Below are positions 42,290 to 51,064 of a DNA stretch of 64,000 nt, one piece after another (the first letter of the stretch is position 1; each line of letters begins with the position of its first letter). This DNA comes from Salinimicrobium xinjiangense DSM 19287 (GTDB lineage: Bacteria; Bacteroidota; Bacteroidia; Flavobacteriales; Flavobacteriaceae). Below the pieces are notes generated by a model that worked only from the letters and a program-made list of their open reading frames with translations, was not told the origin of the DNA and did not search any database. Both the position numbers and the translations under genes were made by a program. The stretch is from contig NZ_AUIG01000017.1 in assembly GCF_000423585.1 (NCBI RefSeq), positions 1 to 64,000 on the forward strand. The letters are read 5' to 3'.

Positions 42290-42965
42290 TATCAAACATA
42301 TCTTTTTTGACCTCGATCACACGCTGTGGGATTTTGATAAGAATTCGGGGCTGGCCTTTGAATCGATATTTAAAAAGCACGAGATCATGGTGCGACTGGA
42401 ATCTTTTCTTGAGGTTTACACACCAATAAATGAGTCTTACTGGAAGCTTTACCGGGAGGACAAAGTTACCAAGGAAGATCTTCGTTATGGGAGGCTTAAG
42501 AAATCTTTTGATGGTTTAGAGATTAATGTGACAGATGAAAAAATTGAACAGCTTAGTATTGATTATATTGATCATTTGCCCCATCATAATCATCTGCTTG
42601 AAGGTACAATTGAAATTCTTGATTATTTGCATCCTGTTTATGAGCTTCATATTATCACAAATGGATTTAAGGAGGTACAGCGTAGAAAGATGGAAAGTTC
42701 AGGAATTCTGAAATACTTTAAAACAATTACCACGTCCGAAGATGTGGGGGTAAAGAAACCACATCGCAGGATCTTTGAAACAGCCTTGCAAAGTGCCTCT
42801 GCTAAGGTCTCCGAAAGTATTATGATTGGAGATAACCTGGAAGCGGATATTTTGGGAGCAAAAGGTTTTGGAATGGAAGCCATTTTATATAATTATTACA
42901 AGGCAGAATTTTCCGAAGATCATCATCAAATAATTGAAATGAAAGAATTGCTTAAATACCTGTAA
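42276..42965 (+). CDS. YjjG-type HAD nucleotidase
   Basis: The 229-residue HAD hydrolase has motif I FFDLDHTLWDFD (nucleophile Asp), motif II in HIITNGFKEVQ, Lys in VGVKKPHRRIFE, and motif IV GDNLEADILGA. The alpha-helical cap lies at about residues 18-100. The pattern matches YjjG, which removes phosphate from non-canonical pyrimidine nucleotides and so protects against mutagenic bases. It overlaps the deacetylase-like gene by 14 bases and precedes the lipoprotein/DUF5723 set by 35 bases. Confidence 0.88.
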   Translation: MKFNNIKHIFFDLDHTLWDFDKNSGLAFESIFKKHEIMVRLESFLEVYTPINESYWKLYREDKVTKEDLRYGRLKKSFDGLEINVTDEKIEQLSIDYIDHLPHHNHLLEGTIEILDYLHPVYELHIITNGFKEVQRRKMESSGILKYFKTITTSEDVGVKKPHRRIFETALQSASAKVSESIMIGDNLEADILGAKGFGMEAILYNYYKAEFSEDHHQIIEMKELLKYL

Positions 42966-43000
42966 TAATTAACCCGGCTATTCGTTTGAAATACAGCCAT

Positions 43001-43546
43001 ATGAAAAAGCCCCTTGTCAAAATAAAATTTTTCTCAGCATTTTTCCTGTTTATCCTGCTGCTTTTTTCTTGTGTCAAGGATGTGGATCTTGGCCAGTATG
43101 AGGAAATTGTACTTCCCCCTCAGGCATCGCTCGATCTGATTTTCTTCAATCTCACCAGTGAAGATTTTACAGGAGAACAAAATAACCGTCTGCGGGCTGC
43201 AGACGTAACCCGCCTGGATTTTCTTGATGACGATTATATTCAGAACAACCTTAAAAGTGCCAATCTCAATTTCAGATTTACAAATAGTTTTCAAAGAGAA
43301 TTCGTGGCGGTAATAAAGTTGCTTTCAGAAGGTAATGGCGTACAACATGAGATTTTAATACCTATTCCTGCCGGCACCACCGATTCGCCGGCAAAAGTAA
43401 ATTACACCGATATCATTAATGAAGATCAAATAAATAAAATTAGAAGAAGTATAAAAATGTCAGTGGAGATCACCACCCATAGCGGACCCTTTGTTGACGG
43501 AGAACTCCAGCTCCAATCACGGGGCTTTTTTTACTTTGAATTTTGA
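43001..43546 (+). CDS. Lipoprotein of unknown function
   Basis: The 181-residue protein starts at ATG 43001 (an upstream in-frame TTG at 42986 is less likely). A signal peptide ends in the lipobox LFSC, with Cys near residue 24, then VKDVDLGQYEEI. The body appears beta-rich, with charged patches and no recognised enzyme motif. Phrases such as LRAADVTRLDFLDDD and NLNFRFTNSFQREF suggest a conserved Flavobacteriia family whose function I do not know. The DUF5723 gene begins two bases beyond its stop, and the third gene overlaps that one by four bases. The three form an operon that I read as one envelope unit. Confidence 0.75.
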   Translation: MKKPLVKIKFFSAFFLFILLLFSCVKDVDLGQYEEIVLPPQASLDLIFFNLTSEDFTGEQNNRLRAADVTRLDFLDDDYIQNNLKSANLNFRFTNSFQREFVAVIKLLSEGNGVQHEILIPIPAGTTDSPAKVNYTDIINEDQINKIRRSIKMSVEITTHSGPFVDGELQLQSRGFFYFEF

Positions 43547-43548
43547 GG

Positions 43549-44946
43549 ATGAGAATAAAGCTCCTGGTCTTCATATGGTTTATCTCTCTGTCGGCTTCGG
43601 CTCAAAATAAACAGCTCATATACAACTTCGACGATTTACCCCAAAATCTTCTGACAAATCCCGGTGGGGAAACCAATTTTGATATGCATATTGGTTTGCC
43701 GCTACTCTCTCAGATCCATTTATCGGCAGGATCTTCCGGTGTGAGTCTTTATGATATTTTTCAGGAGGGAGGTTCAGTTAACGATCGCATTAGAAGATCA
43801 TTGTTTAAAATGACGCGGAGAGATTTTTTCACTGTTAATCAACAACTTGAAATATTTTCGATAGGTTGGCGTGACCAAAAAAGAAGATACTATACCGCGG
43901 GAATATATCAGGAACTGGATGCTTTCCTTTATTTTCCAAAAGATCCTGCCTTGCTGGCATATGAAGGTAATAAGAATTACATCGGAAAAAACTTCAATTT
44001 TTCTGATGCTGCATTTACTGCAGATGCGCTGAATGTTTTTCATATAGGCTTTACAAATTACTATTCAGAAGATCTTAATTATGGTTTTCGGGGAAAAATT
44101 TATTCAGGAGTATTTAATTCCTATAGCGTTGGCAACAAAGGAACGTTCAGGACAGAACTTTCGCCTGAAGGTCCTAATATTTACCGGCATTATATGAACG
44201 GTGTTGATGTCCTCATTAATACGGCAGGTTATGCAGATTTACTGGATGCTGAAAACCCTTCCGGGATTGGTACCCTAAGTAAGATTGGAAAAAGAGCATT
44301 TTTGGGAGGGAATCTGGGATTAGGTTTAGATGCAGGATTTACCTGGTACCCGTCAGATCAATACCGGGTAACCGGAAGTATACTCGATATAGGTTTTATA
44401 AGACATTCTAAAAATGTTGAAAATTACCGGTACTATGGGAACTATCAAACAGATGGAATACAACTACTTTTCCCGGGTAATAATGCTCCTTCTTACTGGG
44501 ACGAATGGGAAGATGATCTGGACCGGAATTTAAAGGATGAAACTCTTACTAATTCTTATATTACCTGGCGGCCGGTTAAAATTAATGCTTCCATAGATTA
44601 CGGTTTCTATGAGAATGCCGAGCCATGTAATTGTTACAGGCCAATGGGAAGGAGGAGATACTACAACCATATTGGGGCTCAGGTTTTTGCAATGAAGAGG
44701 CCGCGGGGACTCAATTATGCTACAACGCTCTATTATGATCGGACTTTTAACGAAAATCTACGTGCTAAGTTCACCTATACTGCAGATTCTTATTCGTTTT
44801 CAAATATTGGATTAATGGTCTCTGCAAAATTGTACAACTTTAATGTTTATCTTGCTGCAGATAACCTGCTTGATTATACTAATCTTGCAAAAGCCCGTAA
44901 TGCTTCTGTGCAATTAGGTTTTCAGCTTTTGTTTAGTAGAGAATGA
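43549..44946 (+). CDS. DUF5723 family outer-membrane-like protein
   Basis: The 465-residue protein has a signal peptide ending near SASAQ and a body typical of DUF5723: YNFDDLPQNLLTNPG at the start, and repeated amphipathic strands ending with VYLAADNLLDYTNLAKARNASVQL. The C-terminal GFQLLFSRE resembles the last strand of outer-membrane barrels. It likely sits in the outer membrane, but its function is unknown. ATG 43549 is chosen over TTG 43543, which overlaps the previous stop. It overlaps the next gene by four bases (ATGA). Confidence 0.8.
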   Translation: MRIKLLVFIWFISLSASAQNKQLIYNFDDLPQNLLTNPGGETNFDMHIGLPLLSQIHLSAGSSGVSLYDIFQEGGSVNDRIRRSLFKMTRRDFFTVNQQLEIFSIGWRDQKRRYYTAGIYQELDAFLYFPKDPALLAYEGNKNYIGKNFNFSDAAFTADALNVFHIGFTNYYSEDLNYGFRGKIYSGVFNSYSVGNKGTFRTELSPEGPNIYRHYMNGVDVLINTAGYADLLDAENPSGIGTLSKIGKRAFLGGNLGLGLDAGFTWYPSDQYRVTGSILDIGFIRHSKNVENYRYYGNYQTDGIQLLFPGNNAPSYWDEWEDDLDRNLKDETLTNSYITWRPVKINASIDYGFYENAEPCNCYRPMGRRRYYNHIGAQVFAMKRPRGLNYATTLYYDRTFNENLRAKFTYTADSYSFSNIGLMVSAKLYNFNVYLAADNLLDYTNLAKARNASVQLGFQLLFSRE

Positions 44947-45764
44947 AAAGAGTTTTATTACTGATATTTTCTATTAGTTTAATCGCTTCTGCACAGGGAC
45001 AAAATCTTCAGGAGTACAATTATATTAAAGTACCTGTGCAATTTGAATTTTTAAAAGAGGAGAACCAGTATCAGCTAAATGCGCTGACTGCTTTTCTTTT
45101 TGAGAAGAAAGGTTTTGAAGTGCTGTACAGAGACAATATTACAAAAGGAATTGATCCCTGCGATGTGCTACAGGCTAATGTGTACAGCGATTCGGGATTA
45201 TTTAGGACCAGGTTATATTTTACACTGCAAAATTGCAAAAATGAGATTGTTTTTACTTCCGCAATCGGGGTGAGCAGGGAAAAAGATTTCAAGAATTCTT
45301 ATCATGAGGCTTTAAGGAGTGCCTTTGACTCTTTGGAAAGATCTGCCGTTAAAAAATTAAATACTGAAGCTGAAGACGTGGTTGAACCTGCTTCGGAGGA
45401 AACTGAGGAAGTGATCATTGATCCTGTAGTCACCGCTAAAGAAATTGATTCTTTCGAGGCTGAAGAGAAATCTTTCGGAGAAGCTTCGGGAATTAATTAT
45501 GCTTCCGAAGAGAAAATATTCACCAATGGACCCTTGAGGTATATATTAAAAAATACTTCTGCCGGTTTTGATCTATATAAAGAGGGCAGTGATGAAATAT
45601 TTGCAAAGCTTCTGAAATCCAAAAGCGGGAATAATTATTTATATGCTTCCGGAAATATATCCGGAAATGCCTTTTTTGACACCTCAGGAAATCTTATTGT
45701 AGAATATCTTGATCCCGAAAGTCAGCAACTGGTATCCGTAATTTATAAGCTTCAGTCTCAATAA
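44943..45764 (+). CDS. Secreted protein of unknown function (operon with DUF5723)
   Basis: The 273-residue protein has a signal peptide (cleavage near ASAQGQN). It then has an N-terminal domain of about 110 residues with KVPVQFEFLKEENQYQLNAL and FLFEKKGFEVLYRD, an acidic Glu-rich linker (about 140-175), and a C-terminal beta-rich segment (about 190-273) such as RYILKNTSAGFDLYKEGSDE. I do not recognise a named family. Start overlap with the DUF5723 gene (ATGA) means coupled translation. It converges with rarA: their last seven bases overlap. Confidence 0.75.
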   Translation: MKRVLLLIFSISLIASAQGQNLQEYNYIKVPVQFEFLKEENQYQLNALTAFLFEKKGFEVLYRDNITKGIDPCDVLQANVYSDSGLFRTRLYFTLQNCKNEIVFTSAIGVSREKDFKNSYHEALRSAFDSLERSAVKKLNTEAEDVVEPASEETEEVIIDPVVTAKEIDSFEAEEKSFGEASGINYASEEKIFTNGPLRYILKNTSAGFDLYKEGSDEIFAKLLKSKSGNNYLYASGNISGNAFFDTSGNLIVEYLDPESQQLVSVIYKLQSQ

Positions 45765-47035
45765 CCGTATTTGCCTTTCCATCTTTTCTGAAGAAAATCT
45801 CTCTGTGCCTGTTCCCGCTGATTATTTCCGGGGTGGAATAAAGTAGTGTTTGCAATTTCCTTCGGAAGGAATTCGGCAGCGGCAAAATTATTTTTGTAGC
45901 TATGGGCATATTTATAATCCTCTCCGTATCCTAAATCCTTCATCAGTTTTGTGGGGGCATTTCGAATAGCAAGAGGTACAGGTAAGTCGCCGGTTTTTCT
46001 TACCAACGCCTGAGCCTCGTTAATGGCCATATAGGAAGCGTTAGACTTAGGAGAAGTGGCCAGGTAAATACAACACTGGCTTAAGATGATGCGCGACTCC
46101 GGAAATCCAATGGTAGAAACAGCCTGAAAAGTATTGTTAGCAAGGATTAAAGCTGTCGGATTTGCATTTCCAATATCCTCGGCAGCTAGAACCAACAATC
46201 TGCGGGCAATGAATTTTACGTCCTCACCACCTTCGATCATCCTGGCGAGCCAGTAAACTGCTGCATTAGGATCACTCCCTCTAATAGATTTTATAAAAGC
46301 TGAAATAATATCATAATGCTGTTCTCCGGTCTTATCATATAGTACTGTGTTTTGCTGTACTTTATGCAGTACCATTTTGTTGGTGATAACAACCTTATCC
46401 TCTTCCTCGGAAGTGACTATGAGTTCAAAAATGTTGAGCAGTTTCCGGGCGTCACCCCCACTAAGACGAAGTAATGCCTCAGTTTCTTTAAGTTCAATTT
46501 CCTTTTTAGAAATAATTTCGTCCTCCTTCATCGCTCTTTGAAGCAGATCGACCAGATCTTCTTTGGAAAAAGGATTAAGAACATATACCTGGCTGCGGGA
46601 AAGCAACGCGGGAATAACCTCGAAACTCGGATTTTCTGTAGTGGCACCAATAAGTGTGATCCAGCCCTTTTCTACAGCACCCAACAAGGAATCCTGCTGT
46701 GATTTGCTGAAACGGTGGATCTCATCAATAAAAAGTATCGGATTTTTGGTAGTAAATAATCCATCACTTTTTTTAGCCTTTTCGATCACCTCCCGGACAT
46801 CTTTTACTCCGCTACTAATGGCGCTCAGGGTAAAAAATGGTCTGCCAGATTCTGTAGCAATAATATTTGCCAGGGTGGTTTTGCCAACACCGGGAGGGCC
46901 CCAAAAGATCATACTAGGAATAATGTCTCTTTTGATCTGTTTCCTCAGGGCAGCTTCGGGTCCTACCAGGTGCTGCTGACTTAGGTAATCGTCAAGGTTA
47001 CGTGGTCTTAATCTTTCGGCCAGTGGTATATTCAT
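45758..47035 (-). CDS. rarA: Replication-associated recombination protein RarA (MgsA)
   Basis: RarA is a clamp-loader-like AAA+ ATPase that acts at stalled replication forks. The 425-residue protein has Walker A GPPGVGKTT near residue 47, Walker B ILFIDEIHRF, sensor 1 in IGATTENPSFEV, and arginine-finger region PALLSRSQVY. The C-terminal tetramerisation domain includes SFIKSIRGSDPNAAVYWLARM and GNANPTAL. N-terminal MNIPLAERLRPRNLDDYLSQ is typical. It stands alone, converging with the secreted protein gene and divergent from the rhomboid gene. Confidence 0.95.
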   Translation of the reverse strand: MNIPLAERLRPRNLDDYLSQQHLVGPEAALRKQIKRDIIPSMIFWGPPGVGKTTLANIIATESGRPFFTLSAISSGVKDVREVIEKAKKSDGLFTTKNPILFIDEIHRFSKSQQDSLLGAVEKGWITLIGATTENPSFEVIPALLSRSQVYVLNPFSKEDLVDLLQRAMKEDEIISKKEIELKETEALLRLSGGDARKLLNIFELIVTSEEEDKVVITNKMVLHKVQQNTVLYDKTGEQHYDIISAFIKSIRGSDPNAAVYWLARMIEGGEDVKFIARRLLVLAAEDIGNANPTALILANNTFQAVSTIGFPESRIILSQCCIYLATSPKSNASYMAINEAQALVRKTGDLPVPLAIRNAPTKLMKDLGYGEDYKYAHSYKNNFAAAEFLPKEIANTTLFHPGNNQREQAQRDFLQKRWKGKYGY

Positions 47036-47210
47036 TGAGTAAAAATAGTAAATTGCCTTTGCTGCAGAAAAGTTTCAGAGCCGAATTTGAATAATGACGA
47101 TCTGGCAGTCACAATTGAGTGATGTAAAAAATAGGTAGTCAAAAAAGGCATTTTTGGATGGTCTTGTCAGGTCCGCTTATCAGTGGTTGAATTTTTGTTA
47201 TATAATTAAT

Positions 47211-47975
47211 ATGAAAAGACAGCGAGAGCATTTAAAAGATCCATTTGTCTTTACCACCGGAGTTCTCGGTTATCCGTTGCTTTTTGTGCTTTTACTCTGG
47301 ATTGTTTTTTGGATGGAAATAAGATTTGGATGGGACTTCACTTCTTTTGGGGTCTATCCCAGAAGAGTGGAAGGTCTTCGGGGGGTGATCTTTTCTCCTT
47401 TCATTCACAGCGATATAAAACATCTTTTTAATAATACTATTCCGCTCTTCGTTCTTTCGATGTCTCTTTTCTATTTTTACCGAAATTTGAGCTGGAAAGT
47501 TCTTCTTCTCGGGCTTTTACTTTCCGGAATCCTTACCTGGTCTATTGGCAGGCCGGCATATCATATTGGTGCTTCCGGAATTATTTATCTATTGGCGGGA
47601 TTTCTATTCTTTAAAGGTATTTTTTCAAAATATTACCGGCTGGTAGCTCTTTCTCTCATTGTAGTTTTCCTTTACGGGGGTTTACTATGGTACATTACTC
47701 CAATTGATCCTAAAATTTCCTGGGAAGGACATTTAGCTGGTTTACTTTCAGGGTTAATCTTTGCAGTGATCTACAAACAGAACATTGCCAGGGCACCTAA
47801 ATATGAGTGGGAAAAGGAAACCTATAAAGAGGAAGATGATCCTTTTATGAGGCACTTCGACGAAAACGGGAACTTCATTGAAAATCCCGAGGGCGATGAG
47901 GAGCCACAATATATTTATCATTATAAAAAGAGAGGGGAAGAGGGAGATAGCAGAAATAGTGGAGACGCGCTATAG
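47211..47975 (+). CDS. Rhomboid family intramembrane serine protease
   Basis: The 254-residue protein has about six transmembrane helices and the rhomboid landmarks: HSDIKHLFNN after helix 1, catalytic Ser in GASGIIYLLAG, and catalytic His in WEGHLAGLLSGL. ATG 47211 gives a charged N-terminus MKRQREHLKDP; an upstream in-frame start would add an unlikely tail. A cytosolic acidic C-terminus of about 50 residues follows. Its last five codons and the stop lie in a palindromic repeat (47958-47995), so the tail end is encoded by repeat DNA. Substrate unknown. Confidence 0.88.
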   Translation: MKRQREHLKDPFVFTTGVLGYPLLFVLLLWIVFWMEIRFGWDFTSFGVYPRRVEGLRGVIFSPFIHSDIKHLFNNTIPLFVLSMSLFYFYRNLSWKVLLLGLLLSGILTWSIGRPAYHIGASGIIYLLAGFLFFKGIFSKYYRLVALSLIVVFLYGGLLWYITPIDPKISWEGHLAGLLSGLIFAVIYKQNIARAPKYEWEKETYKEEDDPFMRHFDENGNFIENPEGDEEPQYIYHYKKRGEEGDSRNSGDAL

Positions 47976-47995
47976 CACGTCCACGCGTCTCCACT
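47958..47995. repeat. 12-bp-stem palindrome across the rhomboid stop codon
   Basis: AGTGGAGACGCG (47958-47969) pairs perfectly with CGCGTCTCCACT (47984-47995), loop 14 bases. It covers the end of the rhomboid gene and lies just before the convergent rlmB stop at 47999. Neither strand has a T run after the stem. It shares GGAGAC/GTCTC with the palindrome at 58162-58183 and resembles dispersed GTAGAGAC-type palindromes. Confidence 0.75.
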
Positions 47996-47998
47996 GGT

Positions 47999-48739
47999 CT
48001 AAAGCCTTTGTCTTACCACTTCATATAAAAATGCCCCACAAGCCACAGAAACATTTAAGGATCCAATGCTGCCTTCCATGGGCAGTTTCGCTTTTTCATC
48101 TGCAAGTTTAAGCACTGAATCTGATATTCCCTTTCCTTCATTTCCCATAATCAAAGCCAGAGGCTGAGTAAGATCTGTAGAGTAGAGGAGGGCATCAGTC
48201 TTTTCTGTTGCTGCCACTACTTTAATACCCGAAGCCTGCATGTAATAAATAGCATCCTTAATATGGTCAACTTTGATTAACGGAATATTGAAGATAGCTC
48301 CTGCTGATGTTTTCACAGTATCGGCCGTTACGGGAGCTCCTCCTTTTTTAGGAATAATAATTCCATCTACTCCGCAACATTCTGCCGTACGAATTATAGC
48401 TCCAAAGTTTCTTACGTCATCAATCTGGTCCAAAAGTAGAAAGAGGGGAGCGGTTTCTTTTTCTAAAGCTTTTTCCACTATTTCCTCTATTGTTGAAAAT
48501 GAAACCGGGGAGATCTTTGCGACTACTCCCTGATGATTTCCTTTTACCAGTCTATTGAGTTTTTCCACCGGAACATATGAAAGATTGTATTCTCCCGATT
48601 TTGTTTTTTGCTGTAATTCCTGGATTAGTTGTCCGCTAAGGCCTTTCTGAACATAGATCTTGTCAATAGTCTCGTTGTTCTGGATGGCTTCAATGACAGC
48701 ACGTATTCCGTATATAGTAGTGGTTTCTTTTTCTTTCAT
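47999..48739 (-). CDS. rlmB: 23S rRNA (guanosine-2'-O)-methyltransferase RlmB
   Basis: RlmB methylates the ribose of G2251 in the 23S rRNA P-loop. The 246-residue SPOUT-class enzyme has an N-terminal substrate-binding domain (IYGIRAVIEAIQNNETID) and the C-terminal knotted domain with LDQIDDVRNFGAIIRTAECC, GIIIPKKGGAPVTADTVKTS, LIMGNEGKGISDS and SLNVSVACGAFLYEV. The assignment to RlmB rather than TrmH follows the length and NVSVA motif. A TATCTTTG box ends five bases before the ATG, so the transcript may be leaderless. Confidence 0.93.
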   Translation of the reverse strand: MKEKETTTIYGIRAVIEAIQNNETIDKIYVQKGLSGQLIQELQQKTKSGEYNLSYVPVEKLNRLVKGNHQGVVAKISPVSFSTIEEIVEKALEKETAPLFLLLDQIDDVRNFGAIIRTAECCGVDGIIIPKKGGAPVTADTVKTSAGAIFNIPLIKVDHIKDAIYYMQASGIKVVAATEKTDALLYSTDLTQPLALIMGNEGKGISDSVLKLADEKAKLPMEGSIGSLNVSVACGAFLYEVVRQRL

Positions 48740-48743
48740 CTGG

Positions 48744-48751
48744 CAAAGATA
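48744..48751 (-). promoter_or_regulatory. -7 promoter box directly before rlmB
   Basis: CAAAGATA on the plus strand reads TATCTTTG on the minus strand. It ends only five bases before the rlmB ATG, where transcription would normally begin, and is six bases from the upstream gene's terminator T run. Confidence 0.5.
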
Positions 48752-48756
48752 GAAAT

Positions 48757-48781
48757 AAAAAAAACCACCCGAAGTGGGTGG
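48757..48781 (-). terminator. Intrinsic terminator after the 226-residue secreted protein gene
   Basis: CCACCC (48765-48770) pairs with GGGTGG (48776-48781), loop GAAGT. On the minus strand it runs into eight T residues (complement of A 48757-48764). Confidence 0.85.
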
Positions 48782-48800
48782 CTATTCCTTTATTGGGTTT

Positions 48801-49481
48801 TTAACTTGCCAGCCTTACTGCCTCTATTAGATTTTCTGTTCGCTTTATATTTCCTTTGATTTGTTTTTTTTCCTCCTCGTTTAAATCCAGAATGTTATAG
48901 ATCTTACGTTTGGAGCCGGGAACTTCAATTAAAATATCATTCTGTTGATCCACAAAAAACAAGTGGTCCTTAGTCGAGATTTTCTTTTCATAAAGACCTA
49001 AGGATCTTTTAGATTGGACATCCTTGATCTTTAGCTCATAAATTTTTACAAGATCAAATTTATCTCCTTCTCCCAATACTTCCATATAGGCTTTTTTATT
49101 TTTTCCATCAAAATCTCTGTTGGGAATAAATATTCTATTGCCTTGTTGAATCTCAACTACGACATCATGCTGGAGGAAATAGATCTCGTTATCAACTTTC
49201 ATTTCAAATTGGTCGGTAAGAAGATTGTAATTGCAGGGAACTGCGAAATTTAAGCCTTCTTCCTTCAGGTTAGTCTTAACGATGCATTGCTGCCAGTCGT
49301 CAAATAAGTAGATTTCCCCACTAACATTGTTGGAATACTCACTGTTGTAAACCTTATCTATTTTTTGAAGGGCGAAGTCTCCGAGGTTATTAGCAAATAT
49401 GGAGCTTCCTGGCCCAAGGTCTCTACTTTGCCCAAGCATTATAGCGGGCGTACAAAGTAGAATTAACAAAAATTTTTTCAT
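48801..49481 (-). CDS. Small secreted protein of unknown function
   Basis: The 226-residue protein starts at ATG 49481 (an in-frame TTG two codons earlier is less likely). The signal peptide ends near MLGQS. The rest has a beta-rich pattern with stretches SGEIYLFDDWQQCIVKTN and VGEGDKFDLVKIYELKIK-like (LGEGDKFDLVKIYELKIK), and a lysine-rich C-terminal end near EEEKKQIKGNIKRTENLI. No named domain is recognised. It is a single gene with its own terminator, downstream of the SusCD pair, from which a hairpin separates it. Confidence 0.72.
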   Translation of the reverse strand: MKKFLLILLCTPAIMLGQSRDLGPGSSIFANNLGDFALQKIDKVYNSEYSNNVSGEIYLFDDWQQCIVKTNLKEEGLNFAVPCNYNLLTDQFEMKVDNEIYFLQHDVVVEIQQGNRIFIPNRDFDGKNKKAYMEVLGEGDKFDLVKIYELKIKDVQSKRSLGLYEKKISTKDHLFFVDQQNDILIEVPGSKRKIYNILDLNEEEKKQIKGNIKRTENLIEAVRLAS

Positions 49482-49567
49482 CGTCAAGTTTTTAATGATT
49501 AAAGTTTAAATAAAATAGGGGAAGTGCTAAAAATACACAATTTATGGTAATTAATGATTAGATAAAT

Positions 49568-49597
49568 AAAAAAGCTACCGGTTTCCCGGTAGCTTTT
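49568..49597 (-). terminator. Intrinsic terminator after SusCD
   Basis: AAAAGCTACCGG (49570-49581) pairs perfectly with CCGGTAGCTTTT (49586-49597). The minus-strand loop is GAAA, followed by a T run. The apical CCGG-GAAA-CCGG is the same as in the terminator at 30925-30958. Confidence 0.9.
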
Positions 49598-49622
49598 AAC
49601 ATAGTCATTTATGTGCTCAGGA

Positions 49623-51053
49623 CTATTCTACATCAAAGAATAACCTTGTAGCTTTTGTATCTCCTCCAATTGCAGTTGATGCAGCTCCATATCCACTTGG
49701 ATTTAAAGTCGCTTCTGTAGTTGGGTAAAGGAAACGAGTAGGTATGTCTTCAAGGCTCATTTCTGGTGGTGCATTTAATGGAAGTGCATCATCAAAAAGA
49801 CGGTAAACAGTCCAGCCTTCAAACCCATTATTATATAAAGCAATCCATTTCTGGTAAGCCACTTTCGCTAAAGCATCTCCAGGAGTTTCCGTCCATGCCC
49901 GTGAGGCGTATGCCTCAGCTTCTTCCTCACTTGCAGCATTCCATTCCAATACCGAAGCCACAACACCTTCTTCAAAGAATTCTTCAGTTGTACCTCCTAC
50001 GGTATATCCTCTGGCGGCAGCTTCAGCTAACAAGAAATATACTTCACTCGCTGTGATAATATTTCCTGGAAGTGTTGGATCATATAGTGGTTCTCCCGGA
50101 AGGGAAAAGCTCGAAGGAGAGTTAGCTGTTCCATAAACTCCTCCTGTATATTCGCCACCCACGGTTTGGAAATATTCCTCCAGACGGGGATCATCCAAAT
50201 CCTTAAGCACATCTACAAAGGTATTTGCACCTACGAAATCTGTCCTTCCACTCTGTACTAAAGATACCCATACCGGGTTGGTATTGGGTGCTCCTCCAAG
50301 GTATTCGATTCCAAAATTATATTCATTATTTAAAATCAACATACTAAGATCTGAAGCAGCATCTTCGGCCACTGCCTGAGAGTCTACTCCGGCAATGTCA
50401 ACTTCTGCAAGTCGCATGGCCATTCTTAGTTTTAAGGAATTTGCTGCCTTTAGCCATCCGGTCATATCTCCATTGTAAACAGGGTCCTGCTCCGGTTCAA
50501 AACCTGGAGCGGAAGGGTCCATTTGAGCAATTGCTGCATTCAATCTATTTATGAGATCGGCATAGATAGTAGCGGCGTCATCATAAACAGGTGAAGGGTT
50601 CTCTGGATCGAGGGCTTCAGTATATGGTACATCCCCAAACGTCTCTACAAGAAACGAATATGAGTATACTTCCATAAATTCAATAACAGCCAGCTTATTA
50701 TCGAGGTTGTCTGCTTCATTGGCAATAAGAGACTCACGTGCTCCCTTTAAATCCTGAAGTACATCTCTGTATATGGTATTCCACATGTTAGCGCTAATAT
50801 TACGCGTAACCTGGTTATACTGACTCTCATCGGGATATGTTGTCTGGGCCCAATACTGAGAATATAGTCTGAAGACATTAAAATTGACACTTGCAGACTG
50901 CATTAGGTCAAAGAAATTTCTGGTTGCATTAGTAAATAGTCCGCTTCCAGGAACTTCAGTGGGATTTTTCTGATCTATGTTTAAACCTTCATCAACTTCG
51001 CATGAAGCGAGGAGAAGGCTAAAACAAAATATTGTTAAGAATGTTTTTTTCAT
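49623..51053 (-). CDS. SusD-like (SusD_like_2) surface lipoprotein
   Basis: SusD-like proteins are surface lipoproteins that cap a SusC transporter and capture the ligand. The 476-residue product has a signal peptide with lipobox LASC (Cys18) and the TPR-rich helical pattern. SASVNFNVFRLYSQYWAQTTY near the N-terminus and ITASEVYFLLAEAAARGY in the C-terminal part match the SusD_like_2 family. It follows the SusC gene after 11 bases. No glycoside hydrolase or regulator is near, so the ligand could be a glycan, peptide or other nutrient. Confidence 0.93.
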   Translation of the reverse strand: MKKTFLTIFCFSLLLASCEVDEGLNIDQKNPTEVPGSGLFTNATRNFFDLMQSASVNFNVFRLYSQYWAQTTYPDESQYNQVTRNISANMWNTIYRDVLQDLKGARESLIANEADNLDNKLAVIEFMEVYSYSFLVETFGDVPYTEALDPENPSPVYDDAATIYADLINRLNAAIAQMDPSAPGFEPEQDPVYNGDMTGWLKAANSLKLRMAMRLAEVDIAGVDSQAVAEDAASDLSMLILNNEYNFGIEYLGGAPNTNPVWVSLVQSGRTDFVGANTFVDVLKDLDDPRLEEYFQTVGGEYTGGVYGTANSPSSFSLPGEPLYDPTLPGNIITASEVYFLLAEAAARGYTVGGTTEEFFEEGVVASVLEWNAASEEEAEAYASRAWTETPGDALAKVAYQKWIALYNNGFEGWTVYRLFDDALPLNAPPEMSLEDIPTRFLYPTTEATLNPSGYGAASTAIGGDTKATRLFFDVE

Positions 51054-51064
51054 TTTTTAAAAAA

